From Halocaridina rubra (Eukaryota; Arthropoda; Malacostraca; Decapoda; Atyidae), in contig JAXCGZ010015147.1 in NCBI GenBank assembly GCA_037179515.1, forward strand, positions 62,001-126,000: a stretch of 64,000 bases of DNA, in the 5' to 3' direction. Position 1 is the stretch's first letter. Each line of letters begins with the position of its first letter. A program made the position numbers and the translations under genes. Under the pieces are notes generated by a model. That model saw nothing but the letters and a program-made list of their open reading frames with translations. It did no database searches and was not told the origin of the DNA. This document shows, one piece after another, positions 1-9,945 of the stretch.

Positions 1-247
1 TTACCGCAGGTACTGCCACGTATTGCTGTTAAGCAGGCACGACTGCCATTCTGTATTACCAGTGTTTCATACACTGTTTTGCAACATTTTGTTGCTGTTG
101 CACTTGATTGTGTTGCTCATTCCTTTCATTTGCACGATTACCGCAGGTACTGCCACGTATTGCTGTTAAGCAGGCACGACTGCCATTCTGTATTACCAGT
201 GTTTCATACACTGTTTTGCAACATTTTGCTGCTGTTGCACTTGATTG
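1..247. repeat. 137-bp tandem duplication in retroelement leader
   Basis: The block beginning TTACCGCAGGTACTGCC at position 1 starts again at 138, and the two copies stay nearly identical through the run ending GCACTTGATTG, about 110 and 247. This gives a period of 137 bp with about 1.8 copies visible. It lies just upstream of the Pol reading frame, so it is probably part of the element's 5' untranslated leader. It does not match the 3' LTR at 5211-7226, so it is internal rather than LTR sequence. More copies may lie left of the window. Confidence 0.8.
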
Positions 248-414
248 AATTTTGAGTCACTTTTATGGTGAGATTTTGAGATCACTTTTACGTTCAAGTT
301 TGAACTGTGGTGTTGTGTGGTTCTTTCATTTTTTTTTCTACTACTGTATTGTAGAGATTTGTTTTTCTGTGTGGTTGTTTTGGCACTTCGTTATTGACTG
401 TTCAGGAAACAAAC

Positions 415-3400
415 ATGGAAACCATCAAAACATTCGATGAGGAGCGTTACCTAGACATACTGATGGCTAGGGGTGAGAGATACGGTTTTTCCCCAAGACA
501 GGAGCTCTTCGAATGGGCTTATGAGAAGATGGTTGAACGCCGAGATATGCTGGAGAAGAGAGCACGTGATGAGGCACAAGCACAACGTAAGGAGGCACAA
601 GCACAACGTGAGGAGGCACAAGCACAACGTGAGGAGGCACAAGCACAACATGAACATGAGCTTGCGCTTGCTCGGCTTCGAGCGGAAATCCCAGACAGTA
701 GTCCTTTATCCGGAAATAGAGATTACAGGAATGGGAAGCACAAGAGCTCCTCGCAGAACTTCAATCATCCAGTTCCTCCTCCTCACACTCCTAAGCCTTA
801 TTACGGCCATGCACCCACACTCAAGAAGGATGACCCGGTAAGACCTAAGCCTCAGCAGTTAAGAGGCAAAGGCCATTACTCTGCTCCACCTTCCCAGGGT
901 TTTCAGCCAAACTCTAAGAGTCACCACACTCCCTCACACAGCGGCGGCCCACATAGCCGTCTGGCCACTCACTCAGCCCATGTTGTGGAAACAGGGCCAG
1001 AAAGGGCCAATGAGGATAATGCCGAGGAACCCCCACACAAACTTGCCAATGTGGAATTCATCGAACATGATGATCTGGAAATGATCCCAAAATGCCTAGA
1101 AACCATAAATGGTGTGGAAGCTGAGATAGCCCTTGACACAGGGGCCAATGGCATACTTGTTGACGAGAGAATTGTCAGGGATGAAGATTTTACCAGCAAA
1201 GTCGTTCGGGTGCGGGTTACTGAAGGAACACCCCAAATACGACGCTGCTGTGTCATTAACCTGGATTGCAAATACTACAAGGGAAAAGCCCCAGCTGTGG
1301 CAATGATTGGGTTTATGTACCCTGTCTTGATGGGTCGTGCACTGAACCTAGTTCCTACTTTCCAGGCCAACCTATACCATAAGGACATTTCTCGTTATAA
1401 CTTCCCTCGGGGGAAGTCACATGAAGCCATTTCAGCAGCAACTCCTGGCCTCGATGCCAAGAATTTGGACGATTCTCCGACTGACTCCGTTGAGTCTGCC
1501 GCAGTTAGTAAACGTAATGTGGAACACGGAGAGTTTACCCCTCCTTTACCAGATGATGCACCTCTAGAGCCATTGAAGTCCACTCCAGACTTTGCCAAAT
1601 TGCAGCAAGACTGCCCCAGCCTCAAACGCTGGATGCAGCAGGCCACCGAGGGAAGGACCTTCACGGTGAGAGGAGGAGGCCAGATCACCTATGCCCTTGA
1701 AAATGGAGTACTTCGTAGGCATGTGACTAAAGGTGGCCACACCTTTAAACAGTTGGTGGTGCCCGCTTCGTTGCGCCGCCAGGCTATGCATGTGGCACAC
1801 CATTTACCTCTGAGTGGACACAGAGGCAAAGCAAAAACTCGGCATGTCCTTCAGAAGGCTTTTGCATGGCCAAACATGTACACCGAGGTAGACAGATATG
1901 TAGGCTCCTGCCCTGTCTGTCAATGCACCTCAACGGCACCAGTACCGAAAGTTCCCATGGGGATAACTAAGCTCTCAATGGAGCCCATTTCCAATGTCGA
2001 TATTGACATACTAGGTCCTATTAATCCAACTTTGTCCACGGGGAAACAATTCCTCCTGGTATATGCTGACCTGGCAACAAGGTACCCAGATGCAGTGCCA
2101 CTGTCTTCTATCACAACTGAAGCAGTCGCTCAAGCCCTATTTGAAATGTGCTCCAGGGTTGGCTTTCCTGAGCAGGTCACTACTGACAATGGAAGTCAGT
2201 TTACAAGTAGGCACTTTGAGGCTTTCTGCAACCTGTTAGAAATCAAGCACATTCGTACGAGTGTCTATCATGCCCAATCAAATGGAGCATGCGAACGCTA
2301 TAACGGGACATTGAAGCGATGTTTGCGCAAGCTAGTGATAGATATGCCTAGGCAGTGGGACAAGTACGTCCCTGCTGCACTTTTCTCCTTCAGAGACACG
2401 CCCCACGACACTACTAGATACTCGCCTTTCGAGATGATTTTTGGTCATAAGGTCAGAGGCCCAGTAGAATTCTTGGCAGAATGTTGGGATTCACCTACCA
2501 TTGAAGATGACGATAGGGACGTTCATGAGTATATTTTGAAGTTTTCGTCTCACCTCAAAAAGGCATGGAAAACTGCACAATTAGCCATTAAGAGTCACCA
2601 GCAGACTGCCAAGCTCCTCTTTGACAAGCGTGCGCGGCGTTGTGCCCTGACACCCGGAGATCGAGCTCTGTTACTTCTTCCAACAGATACCCGCAAGCTA
2701 ATGCTACGCTGGAAAGGACCGTACACTGTGGTACACCGGGTGACCCCTGACAATTATGTGCTAAATGTTGATGGCATTAACCGGAAATACCACATTAACC
2801 AGCTGAAGCTTTATTGTGAGGACCCGGAGGCCCACAGGGATCCTGCGCTGGCGCTCCCAGCAACCCCTATAGATGCCTCAAGCATCAACAGAACCTCCGA
2901 GGCTGCAGCAACACAGGTGCTCCATTATAGCCACCCCTTACTTCCTATATTGGAATACTCCACCCTTGCAGTGGAGACAGACTTACGGGAGTGGAGTTTT
3001 TCTGAAGAAGCCCCTCTGGCTGCAGCCACCGCCCTTGCAATTGAAGACATAAGCTTAGCTTTTGATGATGGTAAGGATCCTGCCATTCCCACACACCGAA
3101 AAGAAAGTGTGAGTAATTGTATTATTAACTCCAGACTGCAACCGAGTCATCGGGAACAGCTGAACAAGCTATTTGAGGACTATGAGAACGTCTTCAACGA
3201 CCTCCCAGGCATTACCACTACCCTTGAGCATCATGTCAGACTGACTGACCCAGAGCCATTTCGGCATTCCTATGGTCTTCCCCACCAGCTGTCCTTACGG
3301 CTGAAGGAAGATCTTGACACTTGGGTCCGCCTCGGAATAGTTGAAAAGAGCATTTCGCCTTGGTGTTCGCCGTTACTGGCAGTGCGTAAGCGAGATGGCA

Positions 3401-4572
3401 GTCACAGGTTCTGCCTTGACTGTCGTAAGCTTAACTCCCGTACCATCTTTGATGGAGAGCCCATTGCTGACGCCGAGCATATTTTCTCGTTGCTTTCCCA
3501 AGCCCGTTACCTGTCCAAGTTGGATCTGGCCAGTGGATTTTGGCAAGTCCCGTTGAGCGAGACTACCAAGCCTCTTACAGCTTTTTCCACAAGATATGGT
3601 CTATATCAGTTCAGGGTCATGCCTTTTGGTATGGTAAATGCCCCTGGCTGCTTCAGCAGACTCATGAGGATAGTACTACAAGATCTCGACAATGTTTCAT
3701 GCTTTATAGACGACATCCTGGTGCATTCTCAGGATTGGTCATCGCACCTCGAGACTCTCCGCAGAGTTCTCACTCGTCTGAACCAGCATGGACTTCATTT
3801 AAAGCCTTCCAAATGTGAGATTGGTTTCACACAATTGCAGTATCTCGGCCACGTGGCTGGAGAAGGAGTTATGTCCCCTATACATGACAGGGTACAAGCT
3901 ATCAAGGATATGGAGAAACCTGCTACTGTCACTCAACTGAGATCATTCCTGGGTAGTGTCGGCTACTACCAACGGTTCATTCCACACTTTAATACTATCG
4001 CTGCCCCTTTGCAGCAACTGACCTCCTCGAAGCAAAGTAAATCCTCCCCTGTCAAATGGACAGATGAAGCGGAGAGAGCATTTTTCAAGCTCCGAGAAGC
4101 ATTGGCAGGTGAGCCAGTATTACAACTGGTAAACCCTGATTTTCCATTTATCTTGCAGACCGACGCCTCAGACGAAGGCCTGGGTGCCGTGCTCTTGCAA
4201 GCCCGATCAGACAACTCAGCAGAAGTAGCTCCAGTGCGATATGCAAGCCGCAGGCTTCGCCCTGCAGAGCGAAATTACTCCACCGTGGAGAAGGAAGCTC
4301 TAGCTGCATATTGGGCCATAAAGAAATTTGAAGTCCATCTGTATGGCCAACATTTTACACTGAGAACCGACCACCGACCTCTCCTATATTTACAGACTGC
4401 AGACAAGCTAAATCCTCGTCTGAAAAGGTGGGCACTTTACCTGAATCTTTTTAAATTCACTGCCCAACATGTTCATGGCAAGGACAATGACCTTGCTGAT
4501 CTACTAAGTCGACGGTCGTTACCCTCAAATGAGGAAGCTGGTGCTGTTAGCCTAAATTTGGCTAGTCAGTAA
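415..4572 (+). CDS. Retroelement polyprotein: protease-integrase-reverse transcriptase-RNase H
   Basis: Residue numbers count from an upstream TTG at 394; the ATG at 415 in good context (AAACATGG) is the likelier start. Residues 8-100 are charged and coiled-coil-like with EAQAQRE repeats. An aspartic protease has DTGA near 248 and LMGR near 313. The integrase has an HHCC finger (H466/H469, H477, C506, C509), catalytic D538, D598 and E634 (35 residues between the last two, a DD35E spacing) and a GPY module near 775. The RT follows, with KLD at 1044 and FIDD at 1104-1107. RNase H has TDAS near 1257 and TDHRPL later. The frame has no stops. Integrase before RT is the copia order, but motif details are gypsy-type, matching what is known of the Gmr1 group. 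No capsid domain or CCHC knuckle is visible. Confidence 0.9.
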   Translation: METIKTFDEERYLDILMARGERYGFSPRQELFEWAYEKMVERRDMLEKRARDEAQAQRKEAQAQREEAQAQREEAQAQHEHELALARLRAEIPDSSPLSGNRDYRNGKHKSSSQNFNHPVPPPHTPKPYYGHAPTLKKDDPVRPKPQQLRGKGHYSAPPSQGFQPNSKSHHTPSHSGGPHSRLATHSAHVVETGPERANEDNAEEPPHKLANVEFIEHDDLEMIPKCLETINGVEAEIALDTGANGILVDERIVRDEDFTSKVVRVRVTEGTPQIRRCCVINLDCKYYKGKAPAVAMIGFMYPVLMGRALNLVPTFQANLYHKDISRYNFPRGKSHEAISAATPGLDAKNLDDSPTDSVESAAVSKRNVEHGEFTPPLPDDAPLEPLKSTPDFAKLQQDCPSLKRWMQQATEGRTFTVRGGGQITYALENGVLRRHVTKGGHTFKQLVVPASLRRQAMHVAHHLPLSGHRGKAKTRHVLQKAFAWPNMYTEVDRYVGSCPVCQCTSTAPVPKVPMGITKLSMEPISNVDIDILGPINPTLSTGKQFLLVYADLATRYPDAVPLSSITTEAVAQALFEMCSRVGFPEQVTTDNGSQFTSRHFEAFCNLLEIKHIRTSVYHAQSNGACERYNGTLKRCLRKLVIDMPRQWDKYVPAALFSFRDTPHDTTRYSPFEMIFGHKVRGPVEFLAECWDSPTIEDDDRDVHEYILKFSSHLKKAWKTAQLAIKSHQQTAKLLFDKRARRCALTPGDRALLLLPTDTRKLMLRWKGPYTVVHRVTPDNYVLNVDGINRKYHINQLKLYCEDPEAHRDPALALPATPIDASSINRTSEAAATQVLHYSHPLLPILEYSTLAVETDLREWSFSEEAPLAAATALAIEDISLAFDDGKDPAIPTHRKESVSNCIINSRLQPSHREQLNKLFEDYENVFNDLPGITTTLEHHVRLTDPEPFRHSYGLPHQLSLRLKEDLDTWVRLGIVEKSISPWCSPLLAVRKRDGSHRFCLDCRKLNSRTIFDGEPIADAEHIFSLLSQARYLSKLDLASGFWQVPLSETTKPLTAFSTRYGLYQFRVMPFGMVNAPGCFSRLMRIVLQDLDNVSCFIDDILVHSQDWSSHLETLRRVLTRLNQHGLHLKPSKCEIGFTQLQYLGHVAGEGVMSPIHDRVQAIKDMEKPATVTQLRSFLGSVGYYQRFIPHFNTIAAPLQQLTSSKQSKSSPVKWTDEAERAFFKLREALAGEPVLQLVNPDFPFILQTDASDEGLGAVLLQARSDNSAEVAPVRYASRRLRPAERNYSTVEKEALAAYWAIKKFEVHLYGQHFTLRTDHRPLLYLQTADKLNPRLKRWALYLNLFKFTAQHVHGKDNDLADLLSRRSLPSNEEAGAVSLNLASQ
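571..651 (+). repeat. 21-bp coding minisatellite (EAQAQRE repeats)
   Basis: Four consecutive 21-bp units (GAGGCACAAGCACAACGT plus 3 bases) encode repeats of EAQAQR/HE in the N-terminal coiled-coil of the Pol polyprotein. Units differ by one or two bases. Length changes in whole units would keep the frame. Confidence 0.85.
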
Positions 4573-5210
4573 AGATTACTTCTCTAATGTGTTGTTTATT
4601 TTTATGTTTATCTTTTATGTCTTTAATACTGTACTGTACTTGTTTATTTTAAGCGTACCAACGTTATTCCAAATGGAAGACGAAAAAGATGAAGAATAAT
4701 TTTTTGATCGTAGTTTTATATTTCCCTTTGTGGGACTTTGAAAGCCAGAACTTGGCAGAAACATTTTAGTTTAGTGTTGAATAGCTGAAACTGTTTTAAA
4801 TCCAGTCGCCAATGTTAGTGACGACGTGGTTCAAATGTTTAATTTGCGTATACTGTATTTTATTTTGTATATTATATTATTGCCTTCTTGCATGTGAAGC
4901 ATTCATAAATTTAAATATTGATATTCACTGATATCTAATTGTGATTTAATTTTCTTTAAATTTGAATTTGATCACATTTCTTTTATGTTTTGCATGTCAT
5001 TTAATGTTTTGTTTACAAGACTTGTTTACTTTTACTAATAGTATGATATGTTCCAGTGGTGGATCCCATTCTTATTATTCATTTGTTCTTTTCCATGAGA
5101 AGGATATCTCATCCCTCATAATAACACTGAAGTCACCGTAACTTCCTCTGTTCTTTTTTCGCCTTCTGTAGTAGAATTTTGCTAAATCAATATTCTCTAG
5201 AAAGGGCCTT
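4573..5210 (+). other. 3' non-coding region of the Gmr1-like element, with polypurine tract
   Basis: AT-rich sequence without a credible reading frame lies between the Pol stop and the 3' LTR. It ends with AGAAAGGG at 5199-5206, four bases before the LTR's TGTG. This is the expected place and composition for the polypurine tract that primes plus-strand DNA synthesis. No env-like frame is present. Confidence 0.6.
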
Positions 5211-5461
5211 TGTGACAGAGTGTTTCGCTCAATGTCAACAGAGGCTGTTAGATGCCTTATTAATTAAATTAGTAACATAACTGTTATTTTCTAACTAAAA
5301 AAATTAATTCCCTCTAACATAACTGTTATTTTCTAACTAATAAAATAATTCCCACTTCTTGACTTTCGCAGATTATGATTATTTGCAATTTGTATTTTAG
5401 CTTATAGCTAATTCTATAGTGTTTATTTACTCTTCTTGTACGTGTAGAAGTATAGCCCCAA

Positions 5462-5711
5462 TATAAAGGCTGCTCCTATTTTTCTGCCTGCAACGGGCCA
5501 AGAAAATTAAAAAGAAACACAGAACCAGTAACCTAACTTTTCATTAGTATTCTCGTTTTATTTTATTTGCTTCCACTTGTTGCACCTAAAAATACTGTCT
5601 CTCCCTTGCATCTCTGCTATAATTGCCTGCCAGGGACCACCACTAAAATAATCCTTAAAATGAAATCAGAGCCAATTACTGCTCTAGGAATGTCTCCTAC
5701 AGATGACGTCA
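5462..5711 (+). promoter_or_regulatory. Putative LTR core promoter: TATA box and CRE-like palindrome
   Basis: TATAAA at 5462-5467 (context CCCCAATATAAAGGCTG) and the palindrome TGACGTCA at 5704-5711. Both are conserved in the solo LTR (35614-35619 and 35853-35860). TGACGTCA is the consensus bound by CREB/ATF-type bZIP proteins. Use as a promoter is inferred from position in an LTR. Confidence 0.45.
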
Positions 5712-6376
5712 CGAAGCACCACGAGGAGACGCTCTCTTTTGGCGCCGAGACTGCCCAGAGGCAACATCTCGCCTGGGTGGTCTAAGTTTATTTTAAATCA
5801 TTTTACGTGGCATCTTCACAGGAATTCATCTAGCACAACAAGGAATTCATCTAGCACAACAAGGTGAGGGATAGTGTATGGTAAAGCTCGTGGGTCAAGC
5901 AAATTGGTTTATTTTCGAGAATTAGTTACATTCGTTACTGGATAAATCTTATGGATTTCTATTCTCAGATTCCATTCCCAGTCACACGAAATTTTGTAGA
6001 TTACCACACTGGAATCTCACATGCCAAAGTTAATTCCTTAACCTGTAAATTACAGCTGATATATATTGCTGAGAAGTTTCTTTTCACTGAATGTGATAAA
6101 CGAAAATCTCATCCTCTGAAGACTAGTTATGAGCCCGTAAAAATCTATCTCTCTTCCTAATAAATTCTAATTTCATTTCACCCCTTTCTATCATCGTAAA
6201 TAAAGTGTTTTTTTTTTTACTTCAAAAACTCGTCAATAAAGCTATTTGCCAAAAAGCCAAATTGCAAATATTCAAAAGGTAATTTTTCCCAGTTGGCTAT
6301 GCAAATATTTCTTGTTAACCACAATTTAATGAATGCATACCGTATTTATCTTGCTAATTCTTCATATGTTGGGGAT

Positions 6377-6446
6377 AAAGTGTTTTGAGTTATAAGTTGC
6401 AAATACCTCAAAAAGTGTTTTGAGTTATAAGTTGCAAATACCTCAA
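6377..6446 (+). repeat. 35-bp tandem duplication inside the 3' LTR
   Basis: The unit around GTGTTTTGAGTTATAAGTTG occurs at 6380 and again at 6415. The solo LTR at about 36519 has only one copy, so this is a copy-specific duplication and accounts for much of the length difference between the two LTRs. Confidence 0.8.
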
Positions 6447-7234
6447 AAGGTGGTTTTGCACCCTTTTTTTATTGCAAAGTTCTTGATAACTAAAAGTGAA
6501 TGAATACTGTATTTATCTCGTAGATTCTTCCTTTACCCTAAATAGAGTGTTTTACCATATTAATTTCATATCAGGAATAAGCATTGCAACTTTTGTGGTT
6601 GCCCACAATTTAAGGAATACATACAGTACTGTATTTGTCTTGCTTATTCTTCATTTGTTGTGAATATATTATTTTCTTTAAAACCAGTAAAGAATTAATG
6701 TTTTGTATGCTATTATGGTAGCATAAATATTTCTGGTTAGCTGTGAATAACCTATATATATTCATCCAGTAGAATGACATTGGAAACTCATTATATGTGT
6801 GCTCATGCTTTCAGTTTCCCATTATAAACAGTGTGTCATTTCTGTTTCTGAAATTGCAGTGCCCTGTATTCTACTCTGCCTGTGTGACAGAGGTAATCAT
6901 CGAGTTGAGGCCAAAGTCTTGGCATACGTCCGTGGTGCCGGGAAACGAACTCATACTCACCTCCTCCGGGATTCGAGGCAGCATTTCATAAAGTTTAATT
7001 TGAGAAATTTAATTCAATTCTTTTAATGTCATTGCATTTCCAAAATTAAAAGAAAGTTGAATTCTGAGTTTCATTTAACCGACTAATGGTATTGAAGATA
7101 GGGTGTTCAAGTACAAATATCTGTCCTGTCTGTTTGTGAGCTCTTAACCGAGCTCGGTACTTTGAGTCCCCTTAGTAAAACAGAATCTTAACACTCTAGC
7201 ATCATGATTTAAAACAAACCCCCACAAACATAAA

Positions 7235-7560
7235 GATTACGCAGATTTTCACCAGGTTTCTTTTTTCTTTGCTGAAATTGTATTTAGCTTCTGTGATAAG
7301 AAGGTTTGACAATAAAATGGCCTTCCAAAATCTCTACTAAATCAGAAAAATTCTTAAGATGAGGCATATCTGGGGCACACAAGCTAGCTAGAGTGCTGTA
7401 TACTTCACTTCCTAGTGAAACAAGCAAGCAATTTTTCTTTTTAGCACTTTCAGTTATACCACTGTGAGCAAAATGTGCCTCAAGCATGGTCATCCACAAA
7501 TCAAAGTTCATTAGTTTGGGATTAAAAGACTCAATTTTTGCATTTGTGCTAGCCAAGATT
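7235..7560 (-). pseudogene. Ty3/gypsy Gag N-terminal fragment (decayed)
   Basis: Minus-strand reading from 7556 to 7284 gives about 90 residues with the pattern of arthropod gypsy Gag N-termini: SFNPKLMNFDLWMTMLEAHF, then AKKKNCLLVSLGSEVYSTLASL, then a segment like DLVEILEGHFIVKPS. A one-base frame change near 7290 is indicated, because the expected continuation after KPS lies in another frame (KYNFSKEKR-like). There is no ATG at the start of the similarity. No protease, RT or LTR belonging to it is seen nearby, so this is an isolated remnant. Confidence 0.65.
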
Positions 7561-8080
7561 AGCTTAGCCTAGGCAACAGATGAAGTATTTTTCAAACACA
7601 ACAAAAGTCAATCTTCAATACCTCAAACCACATAGACCTACTTGACTAACAGGAGCAATAGGCAGCATAGGATAGCCTATCAAATATTTGCTGGCTCCAA
7701 CCTACTGGTAGCCTAGCATAAGCTTTAGAAATCCCACTTATCTCTAGCAAATCGGCCGTCATAATCAGTCAAAAACAGCTTCAAAGTGTTGAGATTCAAA
7801 CCAGACAGCTCGTCACCAAAAATATTGGGTACTAAGTCTATTAATTTTTTGCAAGGGTAAAATTAACTATAGAATAAAACTGGGGCTTTATTCTTGAAGC
7901 TAATTTAAATAAACAAAAAAGCCACTAATCCGGGCATCAACAATAGACGAATCAAGTATAAGCACAAGAATATCAAAACAAGAGAATTAAACTCTATTCA
8001 ATAGGAAATAAATACAAATAAGAAAGCAATCAGAATAAATAATAAGAAACATTAATAAACAATTACACCAACTCTCACAG
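7561..8080. other. No gene seen
   Basis: AT-rich sequence between the Gag fragment and LINE copy A, with no credible reading frame, RNA gene or clear repeat. Confidence 0.5.
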
Positions 8081-8081
8081 A

Positions 8082-9566
8082 AGGATATTGTAAACATTAA
8101 CAACTTGGTAAATATTCTAAAGAGGGAAAGGAAAGACCAACGAAAGTAACCTTTGAGAGAGGGGACACATGCAGAGAAGTATTGATGAGAAATAACCTAA
8201 AAGACCTTCAAAATTTCAAAACAGTGTTCATTAGACCACACAGACCACAGGAAGAGATGTAAAGGATAAAAATTTTGTTACAAGAGGCTAAAAAGTTAAA
8301 TGAGAGAAAAATTTAAAAAGAGAAGAAAATTTTTTGTTTCAGAGTTCTTCCAGACAAATGGGAGATATAGAAGATAATTATAGAAGATCAGGGGATGCGG
8401 CCTCATCAAGATTGTTGTACACAATTGCTGATGGGGTAGCTGGTAGGGCAATAGAATTAAAGGATAGGATTCAAAGTGTTACAACTTTTCCTAAGGGCTT
8501 CAGAATATTAAGGGTTGAAAGATCTGAGAGGACTGGTGGAGGGATACAACTGCTCATGAGTGAAAGATTTCAGGTTGAAGAATTACACTTTGCTATAGAA
8601 AGTGAGTTTAAGGAATTTCTTGTTGCTCGCATAAATACAGGGTCAGAGAGCATTATAATAACTGTTGTATTTAACCCAACAAGGAACCAACATAGGCTAG
8701 AAGTTTATGAGGAAAGTCATATAAGTACTATTGAAGTCATAAACTCAGTTGTTAACATGGCATGGGAGAGAAAATGTAGGATTTTGATTATGAGAGATTT
8801 TAATTATAGAGAGAGAGATTGGATAAATCTTAACCCACACAGTGGCAAGGACTCATTTGGGGAAAGACTCCCAGATTGTGTACAAGAAAATTTCCTATAC
8901 CAACATGTACTCGAACCAGAGATGGCAAGGGTTGAGGATGAGCCATCGCTGCTTGATCTAGTATTCACAGCTAATGTGTTGGATATTGAAACAACTGAGT
9001 TTGAATCACCTATTGGAAAGAACGACCACTGTGTGTTGTTGATGGAGTATATCATCGAAGATGTTCTGCCTGAAAGTAGAGGCAGTGATGACACGAGAAG
9101 AAACTATCCTAAAGGAGATTATAATCAAAGTTATTGAGCTTTTTGCAGTTATTGACTGGAGGACCTTATTTAACAACAAATCTGTACAAGAATTGTACGA
9201 CATTATGAGGAATATGGAAAGATAGTAGATTGTTACATACCTTCCACCAATATAGCAGTTACTCATGCCAGAGAGAAATGGTTTAATAATGCGTGTAAAA
9301 GAGCGAAGGAGTGCAGAGACAAATGCTTGAAAAGGGATAGGAAGAGAAACAGCATAAAAAGAGCAAGAAATGAATACCTAAGTATAAGAAGAGGGGCAGA
9401 GAGAGACTATGAAAGGGATATCACCAGGAAGTGTAAAGAAAATCCCAAACTTTTCCAAAACTTTATCAGAGGAGAACTGAAGGTAAATGAACAGGTTATA
9501 AAGCTAAAGAGAGTGGATGGAAGCTTCACTGAGACAGATGAAGATATCTGCAAAGAATTGAACAAC
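8082..9566 (+). pseudogene. CR1-like LINE copy A: ORF1 end and endonuclease, truncated
   Basis: This matches the family of the central array, starting in ORF1 (compare 20225 onward) and running through the endonuclease (8334-9137) and the linker before RT (9327-9566). The ORF2 endonuclease is damaged. The segment carrying the ETKL catalytic glutamate is deleted between KDRI and TTFPKG, GDFN reads RDFN, and SDH reads NDH. It stops at GCAAAGAATTGAACAA, where the 3' tail of an opposite-strand LINE begins. The RT part is absent and does not resume after 11985. It looks older and more diverged than the array copies. Confidence 0.8.
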
Positions 9567-9945
9567 AACAAACATTTATTTCCATTTTTGTACAATGATT
9601 ATCCTTCTATAATTAAGAGTAACTCATAAGTAGACATGCAATTGAACTAATAAGTAAGAGGGTAATACATACAGTTAAATTTCATGTAACTTTCCTAGAA
9701 AATAATATTACTGTAATAAAAATGTTAACAATAATGTTAATAGTAAAGTAATGATAATAACACTCAATGCAGGATCATTATTCTTGGCATCATCACCATA
9801 TTTGTTTACCTTACAATGAGAATAAGTAGCTCTTAACTTAGAGAACATAGAAGGTGATATCATTTTACACATAGAGAGGTTAGTACAAAGGGAAATTGCA
9901 TTAAATCATTAAGTTTACTTAATGTGTGAGAAGCAACTATTTGTC

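Larger units (their letters stand above)
1..7226 (+). mobile_element. Gmr1-like Ty3/gypsy LTR retrotransposon (5' end outside window)
   Basis: The element consists of a leader with a tandem repeat, one long Pol frame (415-4572), a 3' non-coding stretch ending in a purine tract (5199-5206) and a 3' LTR (5211-7226). The LTR starts TGTG and ends CACA. Its ends were defined by comparison with a solo copy at 35363-37326 that is flanked by a 5-bp target duplication. The five bases before 5211 (GCCTT) and after 7226 (AACAT) do not match, as expected if 5211-7226 is the 3' LTR of a complete element whose 5' LTR lies before position 1. No separate gag frame is visible in the window. Confidence 0.8.
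5211..7226 (+). mobile_element. 3' long terminal repeat, about 2.0 kb
   Basis: A 2016-bp repeat beginning TGTGACAGAG and ending CCCCCACA (terminal TGTG/CACA inverted repeat). It is highly similar over its whole length to 35363-37326. It contains a TATAAA at 5462-5467 and a perfect TGACGTCA at 5704-5711, both kept in the other copy. Small reading frames inside it (for example 5951-6160 and 6797-6991) recur in both copies simply because the DNA is repeated; they resemble no known protein. At about 2 kb the LTR is unusually long. Confidence 0.85.

Noticed and set aside
4573..5210. A possible env gene after Pol in the Gmr1-like element
   Set aside because: No reading frame of useful length and no signal peptide or membrane segment pattern.
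6900..6990. tRNA- or SINE-like look of the GC-richer patch in the LTR (GGTGCCGGGAAACGAACTC)
   Set aside because: No consistent cloverleaf and no clear A and B boxes could be built.
5951..7026. Small reading frames inside the 2-kb LTR that also appear in the solo LTR
   Set aside because: Conservation follows from recent common origin of the LTRs; no protein-like composition or family resemblance.
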